From Sphingomonas sp. 7/4-4 (GTDB lineage Bacteria > Pseudomonadota > Alphaproteobacteria > Sphingomonadales > Sphingomonadaceae): a stretch of DNA of 64,000 nucleotides. A model generated the notes under the pieces. It was not told where the DNA came from. It saw only the letters and a list, made by a program, of their open reading frames with translations, and searched no databases. The stretch lies in assembly GCF_027941955.1 (NCBI RefSeq), contig NZ_CP115960.1, forward strand, positions 1,488,001 to 1,552,000, read 5' to 3'. A program made the translations under genes and the position numbers. This document shows positions 51,503-59,078 of the stretch, piece after piece (within the stretch, counting starts at the first letter, position 1; each line of letters begins with the position of its first letter).

Positions 51503-52261
51503 TTAGCTGTTGCTGGTGTTGGAATGCGATACGATGGCGATCTGCAGATAGGTCGCAGGCACATGGGTGCCCGCCGTCGCGTTGAATGATCCGGCATAGC
51601 TCAGCGTACCCGCGGCACCGGGGGCACCGGGACCGCCGGTCCCGCCCGGATCGGCGGCAGTCCCATCGCTGTTCAGGCCGCCCTTGCCCGGCGTTCCCGT
51701 GAGGCCCGCAGTACCCGCCTTGCCCGGCACGCCGCTGCTGCTGGTTGCGCCGGCGGGCACGCCCGAGATCCCGGGACCATAGGTGACCGTAATGTCGGCG
51801 GCGCTCCCGGCATCGCCGCCCGTGCCTGCGGCGCCGCCATTGCCCGATCGGCCGCCCGTGCCGCCGGTGACGAACTGCTTGCACGCCGCGGGCTGGGCTC
51901 CGGACTTGCCGCCATCGCTGCCCTTGCCTCCGGTGCCGCCGTCATTGCCGTCCGATCCGTCGCCGCCCAGATTGGCGATATTGAGTGGATCGCCCGAATA
52001 GCTGTTGCAGGTGATGGTGACGGTGAAGGCGTTCGTCCCGTTATTGCCACCTTGCGCAGACGGAGCGTCGAGACCGAAATTGCCCGGCTGTCCCGGCGTC
52101 GCCTGGACTTCGCAATGTTTCGAGTTCCATCCGGTGCCGGCGACGCCGTCGGCACCGTTGCCCGCCGGGCCAAGCGGCTCACCGTCCGCGCCGTTGACCG
52201 GAGGGATCGCAACGGACTGTGCCTTGGTACCGCTGACGACGATATCGTAGCTGGTCGCCAT
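51503..52261 (-). CDS. Gly-rich collagen-like protein A
   Basis: A 252-residue protein in which glycine recurs every second to third residue over most of the length, with many Gly-Pro and Gly-Ala-Asp steps ('GEPLGPAGNGADGVAG', 'GVPGKAGTAGLTGTPGKGG', 'GPGAPGAAG'). Ordered patches ('NAFTVTITCNSYSG', 'YLQIAIVSHSN') interrupt the Gly-rich parts. There is no signal peptide. It ends 2 nt before the synthetase start, so the two are translated together. It resembles the following protein in composition and pattern, which suggests duplication. A structural or matrix role is inferred from composition only. Confidence 0.7.
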   Translation of the reverse strand: MATSYDIVVSGTKAQSVAIPPVNGADGEPLGPAGNGADGVAGTGWNSKHCEVQATPGQPGNFGLDAPSAQGGNNGTNAFTVTITCNSYSGDPLNIANLGGDGSDGNDGGTGGKGSDGGKSGAQPAACKQFVTGGTGGRSGNGGAAGTGGDAGSAADITVTYGPGISGVPAGATSSSGVPGKAGTAGLTGTPGKGGLNSDGTAADPGGTGGPGAPGAAGTLSYAGSFNATAGTHVPATYLQIAIVSHSNTSNS

Positions 52262-52292
52262 TTCCGTCTCCTATCCTGTAGTGACGACGTCT

Positions 52293-52955
52293 TCAGACCT
52301 GCGGCGTGCCGTTGATGTAGATCTGGCCCGAATTGCCGCCGGTGCCGGTGCCGCCATGGGCGCCGCCCTTGCCGGTCCCGCCTGCCGCCGTGCCCGTCCC
52401 GCCCTTGCCACCCGCACCGCCATTGTTCCCCGCGCCGCCTGCCCCGGCTTGCGCCTGCGATCCGTTGAAGGTGGGGCTGCCGGTCTGGTATTCGACGTAG
52501 ATCGTACCGGCCTTGCCGCCCGTGCCGCCGCCGCCGCCCGGGCCACCGTCACCGCCCGGGCCGCCATTGCCCGCCGCACCAGCGCCGCAGTGATCGGAGC
52601 TGGCGCCGCCGGGCCCGCCATTCTGACCCGTGCCCCCGGGCCCGCCGACCTGGCCGCCACCGGCCTTGCCGCCATTGGTGACCAGCTGGTAATTGCCGGT
52701 CATCTCGGAAATGATGAGCTTGATCTGGCTACCATCGGTGCCATTGCCGCCGGTCGCCCCGGTCGCGCCGACCAGTCCGGTGGTGCCGGTGGTGCCGGTA
52801 CCCGCATTGGTGCCGCAGGATTTGCCGTCATCCTTGCCGGCAGTGCCCTGCGCCGCGGTCGGGGGATTGACGTCGCCCGGATAGGGCGGCGCGGGCTGGT
52901 TGGTATAGTCGGGACCATCGGAACCGCTATTGATGATCGGAGGATTGCTTGCCAT
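52293..52955 (-). CDS. Gly-rich collagen-like protein B
   Basis: A 220-residue protein with a Pro/Asn/Asp-rich start ('MASNPPIINSGSDGPDYTNQ') followed by long GG and GxxG runs ('GGPGGDGGPGGGGGTGG') and two ordered beta-like patches ('QIKLIISEMTGNYQLVTNGG' and 'TIYVEYQTGSPTFNGS'). It has no signal peptide. It shares layout with protein A, with 31 nt between them. Gly-rich low-complexity composition makes homology hard to judge. Confidence 0.7.
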   Translation of the reverse strand: MASNPPIINSGSDGPDYTNQPAPPYPGDVNPPTAAQGTAGKDDGKSCGTNAGTGTTGTTGLVGATGATGGNGTDGSQIKLIISEMTGNYQLVTNGGKAGGGQVGGPGGTGQNGGPGGASSDHCGAGAAGNGGPGGDGGPGGGGGTGGKAGTIYVEYQTGSPTFNGSQAQAGAGGAGNNGGAGGKGGTGTAAGGTGKGGAHGGTGTGGNSGQIYINGTPQV

Positions 52956-52967
52956 CGTCCGAGTTCC

Positions 52968-53573
52968 TTACGAGCAAGAGGTGGCGTTGGATTTGATCAT
53001 CAACTGCACTGTCATCGTCGCATTCGCTTCGAAGATGATCGATCCGCCTTGGCAGATGGTCACCGTGCCGAAATTATAGGCGCCCTCGGATTTGATATAG
53101 AGCGGATTGTTGGCATCGACGCAGACATCCTCGGCCGCGAATACAGCAAAGCGCGCCGGATATTTGTGCTTTTCGATGATCGTCTTGTAGCTCTCATAAT
53201 GTTTCGAATGGCCGTAGATGTACCCCATCTCGGCCGCGATGATCCGCTGGTTCTCATGCGCCTCGAGTTCGGATGGGCTCTTTTCGTTCTTCTCGGTCGG
53301 CCAGTCCTCGAAAATGTCATGATGCTGCTGCAGCGTTCCGCTCTCGTAGTGTGAGTCGGGGTTGCCGGCGATGCGCTTGACCTCGTCGAGGCTGTTGACG
53401 GTCACGACATGCGGCGGGATCGTCGATATTTCCGGATCGGCCGAAAAGATCACCGGTCCCGGATGGGTCTTAGGCGAAATCGACGGGACCACCTGCGACG
53501 GGCCCATACCGAGCTCCTTCAGGCGATCGTTAAAGGCTTGCTGCTGCTCGGGAGAAAGGTCTGACAAGGGCAT
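52968..53573 (-). CDS. Protein of unknown function, first gene of the long operon
   Basis: A 201-residue protein with no signal peptide. The N-terminal ~30 residues are helical and polar ('MPLSDLSPEQQQAFNDRLKE'). The middle is charged and His-rich ('HYESGTLQQHHDIFEDW'). The C-terminal ~70 residues look like a beta-fold with three Cys ('VFAAEDVCVDANNPLYI', 'VTICQGGSIIFEANATMTVQL'). The C-terminal strand pattern resembles ordered patches in the Gly-rich proteins. It opens the ~18-kb leftward operon and is divergent from the multidomain oxygenase. I do not recognise a family. Confidence 0.65.
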   Translation of the reverse strand: MPLSDLSPEQQQAFNDRLKELGMGPSQVVPSISPKTHPGPVIFSADPEISTIPPHVVTVNSLDEVKRIAGNPDSHYESGTLQQHHDIFEDWPTEKNEKSPSELEAHENQRIIAAEMGYIYGHSKHYESYKTIIEKHKYPARFAVFAAEDVCVDANNPLYIKSEGAYNFGTVTICQGGSIIFEANATMTVQLMIKSNATSCS

Positions 53574-53854
53574 TCGAACGTCCTTTCCTAAAGCTTTCCT
53601 AAAGATCGGACATGAACATGAATTTCACTCCGAAAGCTCTTAATTAGATCAGTCGGCGCACACTTGCCCAAGGCGTGAAATCAATTTTCCGCTGACAAGC
53701 TTTGCTTAATTTTCAACTGACTCGACTCAAACGCACTATGGACACTTGGACGGTATATTCTCTACATTTACCGCACGCCTAAATTCAAGAGACATTTAGC
53801 GTTACTGAGATTTTTCTTTTTTCATATCATCCGAATCGGAGATAAATTGTTCGT
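53574..53854. promoter_or_regulatory. AT-rich divergent promoter region of the block
   Basis: A 281-bp intergenic region between the divergent 53573 and 53855 genes, clearly more AT-rich than the coding sequence. It presumably holds promoters for both the long leftward operon and the rightward oxygenase. No perfect long palindrome stands out. A GGAGA site lies 12 nt before the ATG at 53855. Confidence 0.5.
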
Positions 53855-55937
53855 ATGCCACTAGATACATGGTTTCCTCTCGCCATCTTCTATCACGATC
53901 TAGCGGATGCAGATGCGCATAGACACAATATGCTGCACGCGATTGACGCGTTACGGCGTAATTCGGGCGCGCAACGCACCTCGCCGACATCGAGCTGGAC
54001 GGGCGACGTCCACAATGTCGACCGGATCCACCTCGATCCCGCGTTCGACTGGCTGACCAGACAGGTGGGCGCGCAGGCGCTCGAGTATCTGGGGGCGCTC
54101 GGCCACAACCTGAGCAAGACCGATGTCTATATCCAGCGCGCCTGGCCGATCGTCGCGGCACGCGACCAGCGAGTCGCCCGCCATGCCCACCACACCGCGC
54201 ATCTGAGCGCAGTCTATTATCTCGCCGGATCGCGGGACGCGGCAGGCGGGCAAATCCGCTTCTTCAACGACGGCAAGCCGAACCAGGTCGCGCCGGGCAT
54301 CGATTCGGACATGACGGCAGGCTATTCGGAGCATCACGCACTCAACTATGGCAGCGCGGTCTATGCGCCGGTGCCGGGACGGCTGATCCTGTTTCCCGCC
54401 AAGCTCAGCCATTCGGTGGAGCCCAACACGACCGACGATCCGCGCATCTCGATCTCGTTCGATCTCGTCATCACCTCGCGCGGCGGGGCGGAGGACGGGC
54501 GGCACGAATTCCTGATGCCGCCGCCTGTCCTGTGGAGCCGAGTCGATCGCGGCGAGTCCGCCCCGGCGCCGGCGCCCGCAGGCCCCGCCCGCCATCCGGC
54601 CTTCGTCACGGTCCCTGGCTATCAGCCGATCGACGATTACGCCCTGCCGTCGCGGGAGGGGCATCCGCTGTGGGAAACGACCCTGTTGCCGCACGTGTCG
54701 AGCCCCGCCGCCTGGGCCCAATATCGCGCCGCGCTCGACGGCATCGCGCCGGAGGACTGGTGGCGCGATCATTCGGGGGCGCTGTTGCTATGGCAGGGCT
54801 GCGAGCCCTGGCGGGCGTGGCAGGACGCGGTTGCCCGGGTCCACGCCCATCTGCGCAACCACGACGTGCCGCTTGCCGATGCCGGGCTCGGCACGCCGCA
54901 GATCCAGCGGCGCAGCGGCGCGCTGGAGCCGCCGTTCCAGCGCGGCAGGAAGCATCTCTGCGCCTATCTGCGGATCGATCATGACGAGACCCCGTGCATG
55001 ATCGAGTTTGCCGAGGGCGGCGCAGTGCCGGTCGCACCGGGCACGTTGGCGATCGTCGCGGGCGCGCGCCTTCACCGCCTGACCGGAGACAGCTGCGTCC
55101 TCCACTTCCAGCTCGACCTGCCGGCGCTGGCGCGGATCAACGCGCTGGGCCATAGCGGCCTGCAACCGGCCGAGGTGCTCGATACCACGGTGTTCGCCGC
55201 TATCGCCGCACAGCCGCTCGCCGCGCCGATGCCCGCGCCCGAAGCGCTGTTCGACAAGATCCGCTGGATCGACACCCGCGACCGCCGCCGCAGCCGCAGC
55301 GCGCTGTGCCCGACCGTCCAGCGGCTGCTGATCGACCATGGTGATCCGCAGACGGCCAGCGCGGCCGAGCTTGCCATCGTGCGCAATTATGGCACCGGTG
55401 GCGACAGTAGCGATCGCGGGCGGCTGTTCATCGCTCCGGGTGCGCTTGATGCGGCAGCATGCGCCGAACTCCGCGCCCACGCCGACGCGCATATGACCTC
55501 GGTGGTGCCCGACACAGTCGACGACCTGCCCGAATATCAGGTCAACCTCTCGCTCGACGGCCTGTCCGACCTGATCGGCGCGGAACGAACCGCGACGCTG
55601 CTGGCCCTCCCCGAATCGGTCGGTGCGCCGCCCGCAGCTGCGCCGTCGGGGTATGAGCGAGATCAGCATTTTCCTGCGCGTCTATTCGCAGGACACCCGC
55701 CGCTACATCCCGTTCCACGCCGATCTGTGCGACTATACGGTCAACATCGCGCTCAATGACGATACCGAACTCGAGGGCGGTCGGCTGCTCGCGCTGGACG
55801 GCGCTACCCTGCGCTCGCTCGAGCGCGAGGCGGGAACGGCGATCGTCCATGCCGGCAACCTCGTCCACGGCGTAACGCGCATAGAGCGCGGCATACGGCA
55901 TTCGCTGATCCTGTTCCTCCACTCGCACGCGCAGTGA
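53855..55937 (+). CDS. Multidomain Fe(II)/2-oxoglutarate oxygenase (frameshift)
   Basis: A ~693-residue protein with no signal peptide. Domain 1 (~1-215) matches the TIGR02466-type oxygenase: 'HTAHLSAVYYLAGS' and 'FPAKLSHSVEPN' then 'RISISFDLVI'. Domain 2 (~240-440) has a degenerate jelly-roll look ('CAYLRIDHDETP', 'GARLHRLTG') without a clear HxD. Domain 3 (~500-693) is prolyl-hydroxylase-like with 'PFHADLCDYTVNI', 'AGNLVHGVTRI' and 'RHSLILFLH'. The frame breaks at GGGG 55647-55650 (one extra or two missing bases). Two active oxygenase sites in one chain suggest hydroxylation of a repetitive or multisite substrate. Confidence 0.8.
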
Positions 55938-55984
55938 TCTGCCCCCTTCTTCTTCCTGTTCTGGAGCCATCATCGATACCGAGC

Positions 55985-56089
55985 ATGCTGGCAGATTATT
56001 GGCCACTCTACCTTCTCTTCTTCGGCCTTCCCTTCGCGTTGGGAGCTCTTTGCTGGCGATGCGCTCGCAGAGCGGGGAGTGGCAGCTGA
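55985..56089 (+). CDS. Possible 34-residue membrane peptide
   Basis: A short open frame from ATG 55985 encodes 'MLADYWPLYLLFFGLPFALG' followed by a basic tail. It is one hydrophobic helix with positive charges after it, as in small single-pass proteins. No good ribosome site is visible. It lies just downstream of the multidomain oxygenase. It may be chance. Confidence 0.3.
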   Translation: MLADYWPLYLLFFGLPFALGALCWRCARRAGSGS

Positions 56090-56136
56090 TGTCCACAATC
56101 GGGGCGTTAGCGGTCGTCCGCACGAGCCCAGCCCGG

Positions 56137-56177
56137 AACGGCGGCTTTCGCGGATTGCCTTCCTAAAAGCCGCCGTT
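56137..56177. terminator. 12-bp stem-loop
   Basis: AACGGCGGCTTT at 56137-56148 and AAAGCCGCCGTT at 56166-56177 pair perfectly with a 17-nt loop. It overlaps the start of the 22-bp inverted repeat beside it. It lies between convergent transcripts and could act as a bidirectional terminator. Confidence 0.5.
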
Positions 56178-56840
56178 CCGCTAACCACCCAATCTCGGTC
56201 ATTCGCGAGGTCAGTCGCGCTAGCCGGCCTCAACGTCCGGAATCAGGTGGGAAGCGGACGTTACGGCGCCATGTTGACTTTCCGGCGCGAGCCCCTCTGC
56301 GCGATGACGTAGAATATTGCACCCGCTGCGGCGCCGCCGACGCCGAAGAACGCGATGTGATAAATCGCGATGTAAGGGGTGAGGCCACCGAGAAAGGCGA
56401 TCCAGCCCAGATGAACGGCGGTAGGTAGTAGCGTGATGATTGCTCCGCCAAGCGCATAGCCTCGCAACGAGGGCATACGGCGCTCCTTCAGAAACCAGAG
56501 CAACGGCAAGCCCAGCAGCAGACCGAAGGTATAAAAGACCAGGCAGATGGCGACGAACATGGACAGAGGATGTTCGTAAAGCCCAGTTCCCTCCTTCGGC
56601 CAAATCGCGACGACAGTGGCTTGGAAAAACGCCGCGGGGATCGGAGCCAGCAAGAAAGCCATCACGGATCGAAGCATCATACCCCCAGTACTGAACGGCG
56701 TCCTCTTTCCACGGTCGATGAACGACCGCAACTGGGGCGCTAGCCGACCGGCAGGTTCCCGCCCGAAAACGGACCGGTGGTTTTAGGAACCCTCGCGTCG
56801 GGGCGTGACGCCAAATGTCCGAGATTGGGTGGTTAGCGGA
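56177..56840. repeat. 22-bp perfect inverted repeats flanking one gene
   Basis: TCCGCTAACCACCCAATCTC (plus GG) at 56177-56198 and its exact inverse complement at 56819-56840 enclose about 620 bp that contain one small membrane-protein gene. Terminal inverted repeats around a single gene suggest a small mobile cassette or a miniature element, though no transposase is present. I see no other gene in 56732-56844. Confidence 0.6.
56261..56680 (-). CDS. Four-helix membrane protein of unknown function
   Basis: A 139-residue protein with four hydrophobic segments ('VMAFLLAPIPAAFF', 'MFVAICLVFYTFGLLLGLPLLW', 'GYALGGAIITLLPTAVHLGW', 'AFFGVGGAAAGAIFYVIA') and a basic C-terminus. I start at ATG 56680, 17 residues inside the longest reading, because GGGGGT lies just upstream. 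It is enclosed by the 22-bp inverted repeats. No family recognised. Confidence 0.55.
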   Translation of the reverse strand: MMLRSVMAFLLAPIPAAFFQATVVAIWPKEGTGLYEHPLSMFVAICLVFYTFGLLLGLPLLWFLKERRMPSLRGYALGGAIITLLPTAVHLGWIAFLGGLTPYIAIYHIAFFGVGGAAAGAIFYVIAQRGSRRKVNMAP

Positions 56841-56844
56841 CTCG

Positions 56845-57114
56845 TCAGGCGACGCATCTTTCAATCAATAGACACCAGTTGAACAGTAGCCATCGGAGAG
56901 GCCCAAACATTGTGATGAGGCCGGTCGCCCAGCTGATCCAAGCGGGCTTCAAAGTCTGACGATTCCGCCAGTAGGCGCCTGCCCAAAGAAGGACAAAACC
57001 CACTTCGAGTGCAAAGATGATCGGCGGGCGCATCAGCGTGCCCATGGCAGCGATTTGAAATGCAAATGCCGACGCCGCTATGGCGATAAGAAGGATGCGC
57101 ATGTGGCCGAACAT
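56845..57114 (-). CDS. Small membrane protein of unknown function
   Basis: An 89-residue protein from ATG 57114 with three hydrophobic segments ('ILLIAIAASAFAFQIAAMG', 'PIIFALEVGFVLLWAGAYW', 'WISWATGLITMFGPLRWLLF'). It lies between the inverted-repeat unit and direct repeat copy 2. Function unknown, and the start is uncertain. From 57115 to 57202 I see only degenerate intergenic repeat sequence. Confidence 0.5.
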   Translation of the reverse strand: MFGHMRILLIAIAASAFAFQIAAMGTLMRPPIIFALEVGFVLLWAGAYWRNRQTLKPAWISWATGLITMFGPLRWLLFNWCLLIERCVA

Positions 57115-57202
57115 AGGCGGGTGGCGAAGGTCCGCTAGTGGGGCGTTAGCTGTCGTTCGCAGGTTTCGCGTCTTCAATGGCGGCTATCGCCGCCCAGCAG
57201 CT

Positions 57203-57415
57203 CGAAAGCGGACGGACCGCAAACGGCCCAAAAGCCGCCGCTAAGATCGTCACTTTGCGATTGAGCGGAGTCGAGAATCGCAATGGATTGATCATGACAT
57301 GCCAGATCATGCCATCAAAGCCGCGCAGAAGTGTGGGACGAAAAGTGGGAACGACTTTGGGCAGATCGCCTGAAACGGCGCAGTTTTGCCGTTTTCGCTT
57401 GACGATGGTGACCCG
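57203..57415. repeat. Direct repeat, copy 2 (abuts the tRNA 3' end)
   Basis: Matches copy 1 at 31895-32108 in the same orientation. This copy runs continuously into the tRNA-Arg gene, whose 3' end begins at 57406. It is therefore the native downstream flank of the tRNA. The match to copy 1 includes the last ~8 nt of the tRNA (its 3' CCA end and start of the acceptor arm). Confidence 0.9.
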
Positions 57416-57482
57416 GAGAGGATTCGAACCTCCGACCTCTCGATTAGGAATCGCTTGCTCTATCCTGCTGAGCTACCGGGCC
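57406..57482 (-). tRNA. tRNA-Arg (anticodon CCU), CCA encoded
   Basis: On the minus strand GGCCCGG pairs with CCGGGTC as the acceptor stem, followed by discriminator A and encoded CCA. The D-stem is GCTC/GAGC, and the T-arm is GGAGG-TTCGAAT-CCTCT. The anticodon loop is TTCCTAA, giving anticodon CCU for AGG codons. The anticodon stem has only three good pairs next to the loop, with an A-G and a G-A opposition above them. It reads the rare AGG codon and marks the right edge of the 25-kb block. Confidence 0.93.
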
Positions 57483-57516
57483 ACGCCGCCGCTGGTAGCC
57501 AGCGCGGCGACAGGAA

Positions 57517-57975
57517 TCAATTGCGGCGCTCGGGTGGCACTACCGGCACGAGCAATGGCGCCACCGGCACGCCTTCCTCGGCCAGTTCCTGCGCCTGTTC
57601 AGGCGTGGCCTGGCCATGGATCTGCGCCGCCGGCTCATCGCCGAGATGCATCGCACGCGCCTTGTCGGTGAAGGCAGTGCCCACCCATTGCGAGGTTTCG
57701 AGCATCTTCGCCTGTGCGGAGGCGATCATCTCCATCGCCGCCTTCACCACCTCGGGAGGTGGAGCCTCGCCCGACGGGGCTGTGGTGGGAACAGTCGTCC
57801 GGCTATTGCCCTTGACGCCGACATTGGGCGCCATCACGGCCTTGGCGACTTCGCCGTTGCCGCAGATCGGGCACGCGACCAGCCCGGCCGCGCGCTGCTC
57901 TTCCCACGCCACGCTCGATCCGAACCACGCCTCGAAGACGTGCCCGCCACTGCATTTGAGATCGAAGACGATCAC
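57517..57975 (-). CDS. DUF1178 family protein
   Basis: A 152-residue DUF1178 protein. The start '[21 protein letters not shown]' and a following 'VACPICGNGEVAKAVMAPNV' give two cysteine pairs that probably bind a metal. A Pro/Ala-rich middle and a helical C-terminus follow. I choose GTG 57975, which overlaps the nitrilase stop (GTGA). In the sequence as given the frame reads through from the nitrilase, which I take as an artefact. Function unknown; in my recollection it is usually next to the nitrilase in alphaproteobacteria. Confidence 0.8.
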   Translation of the reverse strand: MIVFDLKCSGGHVFEAWFGSSVAWEEQRAAGLVACPICGNGEVAKAVMAPNVGVKGNSRTTVPTTAPSGEAPPPEVVKAAMEMIASAQAKMLETSQWVGTAFTDKARAMHLGDEPAAQIHGQATPEQAQELAEEGVPVAPLLVPVVPPERRN

Positions 57976-58791
57976 AGCGATTCGACGGGGGATTGCGCGG
58001 CGGTGCTTGAGCACCGGCACGCGGGCGCGCGCCGCCTCGGTGCGCGCCGGATCGACCTCGGCAAAGCCCAGGCCCGCCGGCTCGCCCATGTCGAGCAGCA
58101 ATTCGCCCCACGGATCGGCGACCAGCGAATGGCCATAAGTCGCGCGTCCGTCGGCGTGGATGCCGGTCTGCGCCGCCGCGATCACGAACGCCGCCGCCTC
58201 GATCGCGCGGGCGCGCATCAGGACGTGCCAATGCGCCGCACCGGTCGGGCGAGTGAACGCCGCCGGCACCGCGAGCAAGGTCGCGCCCGCGTCGCTCAAT
58301 GCGCGGAACAGGTCCGGGAAGCGCAGATCGTAGCAGATCGCCAGCCCCAGCACGCCCAGCGGCGTGGCCACCGTCACCGCGCGCTCGCCCGGCGCGTAGC
58401 TGTTCGATTCGCGCCAGCTCTCGCCGCTCGGCAGATCGACGTCGAACAGATGCATCTTGTCGTAGCGCGCGCGAATCGCGCCCGTATCGTCGATCACGAA
58501 GCCGCGATTGGCGAGCTTGCCGTCCTCGCGCAGCACCGCGAGGCTACCCAGATGCACCCACAGCCTATGCTTCGCCGCCGCATCGCGCACCGCCGCGAGC
58601 ACCCGATCCTCCTCCTCGCGCACCAGTGATCCCGAAGCACGGTCCCGATCGCGATCGAGCAGCCCCGACATCTCGGGCGTGAACAGCATCGCCGCCCCGC
58701 CGGCTTTCGCCTGCTCGACACCCTCGACGAGGGTGCGCGCATTGTCGGCGGGATCGATCCCGCTGGTCATCTGGAGCAGGGCTGCTTTCAT
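57972..58791 (-). CDS. Carbon-nitrogen hydrolase (nitrilase superfamily; frameshift)
   Basis: A 272-residue amidase-like hydrolase. The catalytic triad is visible: Glu in '[10 protein letters not shown]', Lys in '[13 protein letters not shown]' and Cys in '[15 protein letters not shown]'. The sequence is close to the NIT1/NIT2 group that removes faulty deaminated glutathione or omega-amides. Its ATG overlaps the glutaredoxin stop (ATGA). The stop is reached at 57972-57974 if the C-run at about 57987-57991 is one base too long, giving an end '...KHRRAIPVESL'. The glutaredoxin-nitrilase-DUF1178 order looks conserved. Confidence 0.87.
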
Positions 58792-59044
58792 GCGGCCAAA
58801 AGCGGGTCCAGTCCGCCCTGACGGTCGAGCGCGGCGAGATCGTCCGATCCGCCGATATGCTTGCCCTGGATAAATATCTGCGGAACGCTGGTGCGACCAT
58901 CGGCGCGCTGGATCATCTCAGCGCGCCGCGGCCCGCCCATGCTGATGTCGATCTCTTCATACTCGACTCCTTGGAATCGAGCAGCGCCTTGGCGCGATAG
59001 CAATATCCGCAGAACGCGGTGGTGTAGATTTCGATCTTGGCCAT
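58788..59044 (-). CDS. grxC: Glutaredoxin 3 (frameshift)
   Basis: An 85-residue glutaredoxin of the thioredoxin fold. The active site is 'FCGYCYRAK' (CxxC), with the cis-Pro 'TSVPQIFI' and the glutathione motif '[11 protein letters not shown]'. It reduces disulfides with glutathione in the cytoplasm. The frame breaks at the CC pair 58969-58970, where one base is missing between 'LLDSK' and 'GVEYEEIDI'. The start is ATG 59044. Confidence 0.9.
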
Positions 59045-59078
59045 GTCTCTCTCGAGTTGTGATCGGCGACCGCGCTTG

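Noticed and set aside
47454..51506. A 1350-codon open frame on the plus strand opposite the synthetase
   Set aside because: Composition is that of a shadow frame (Arg, Gln, Ala), and the opposite strand carries clear FAAL, C, A and PCP motifs.
32581..53573. Staphyloferrin B-type siderophore cluster
   Set aside because: Only the diaminopropionate genes match. The IucA/IucC-type synthetases, decarboxylase and transport genes are missing, and the rest of the block is unlike it.
31895..57415. Prophage or ICE
   Set aside because: No integrase, capsid, tail, relaxase or conjugation genes are present in the block. xerD at 62686 is the chromosomal housekeeping recombinase.
57517..58791. A nitrilase-DUF1178 fusion protein
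   Set aside because: The two domains are normally separate genes. A one-base change in the C-run near 57989 gives a proper nitrilase end and a GTGA overlap with the DUF1178 start, so the fusion is most likely artificial.
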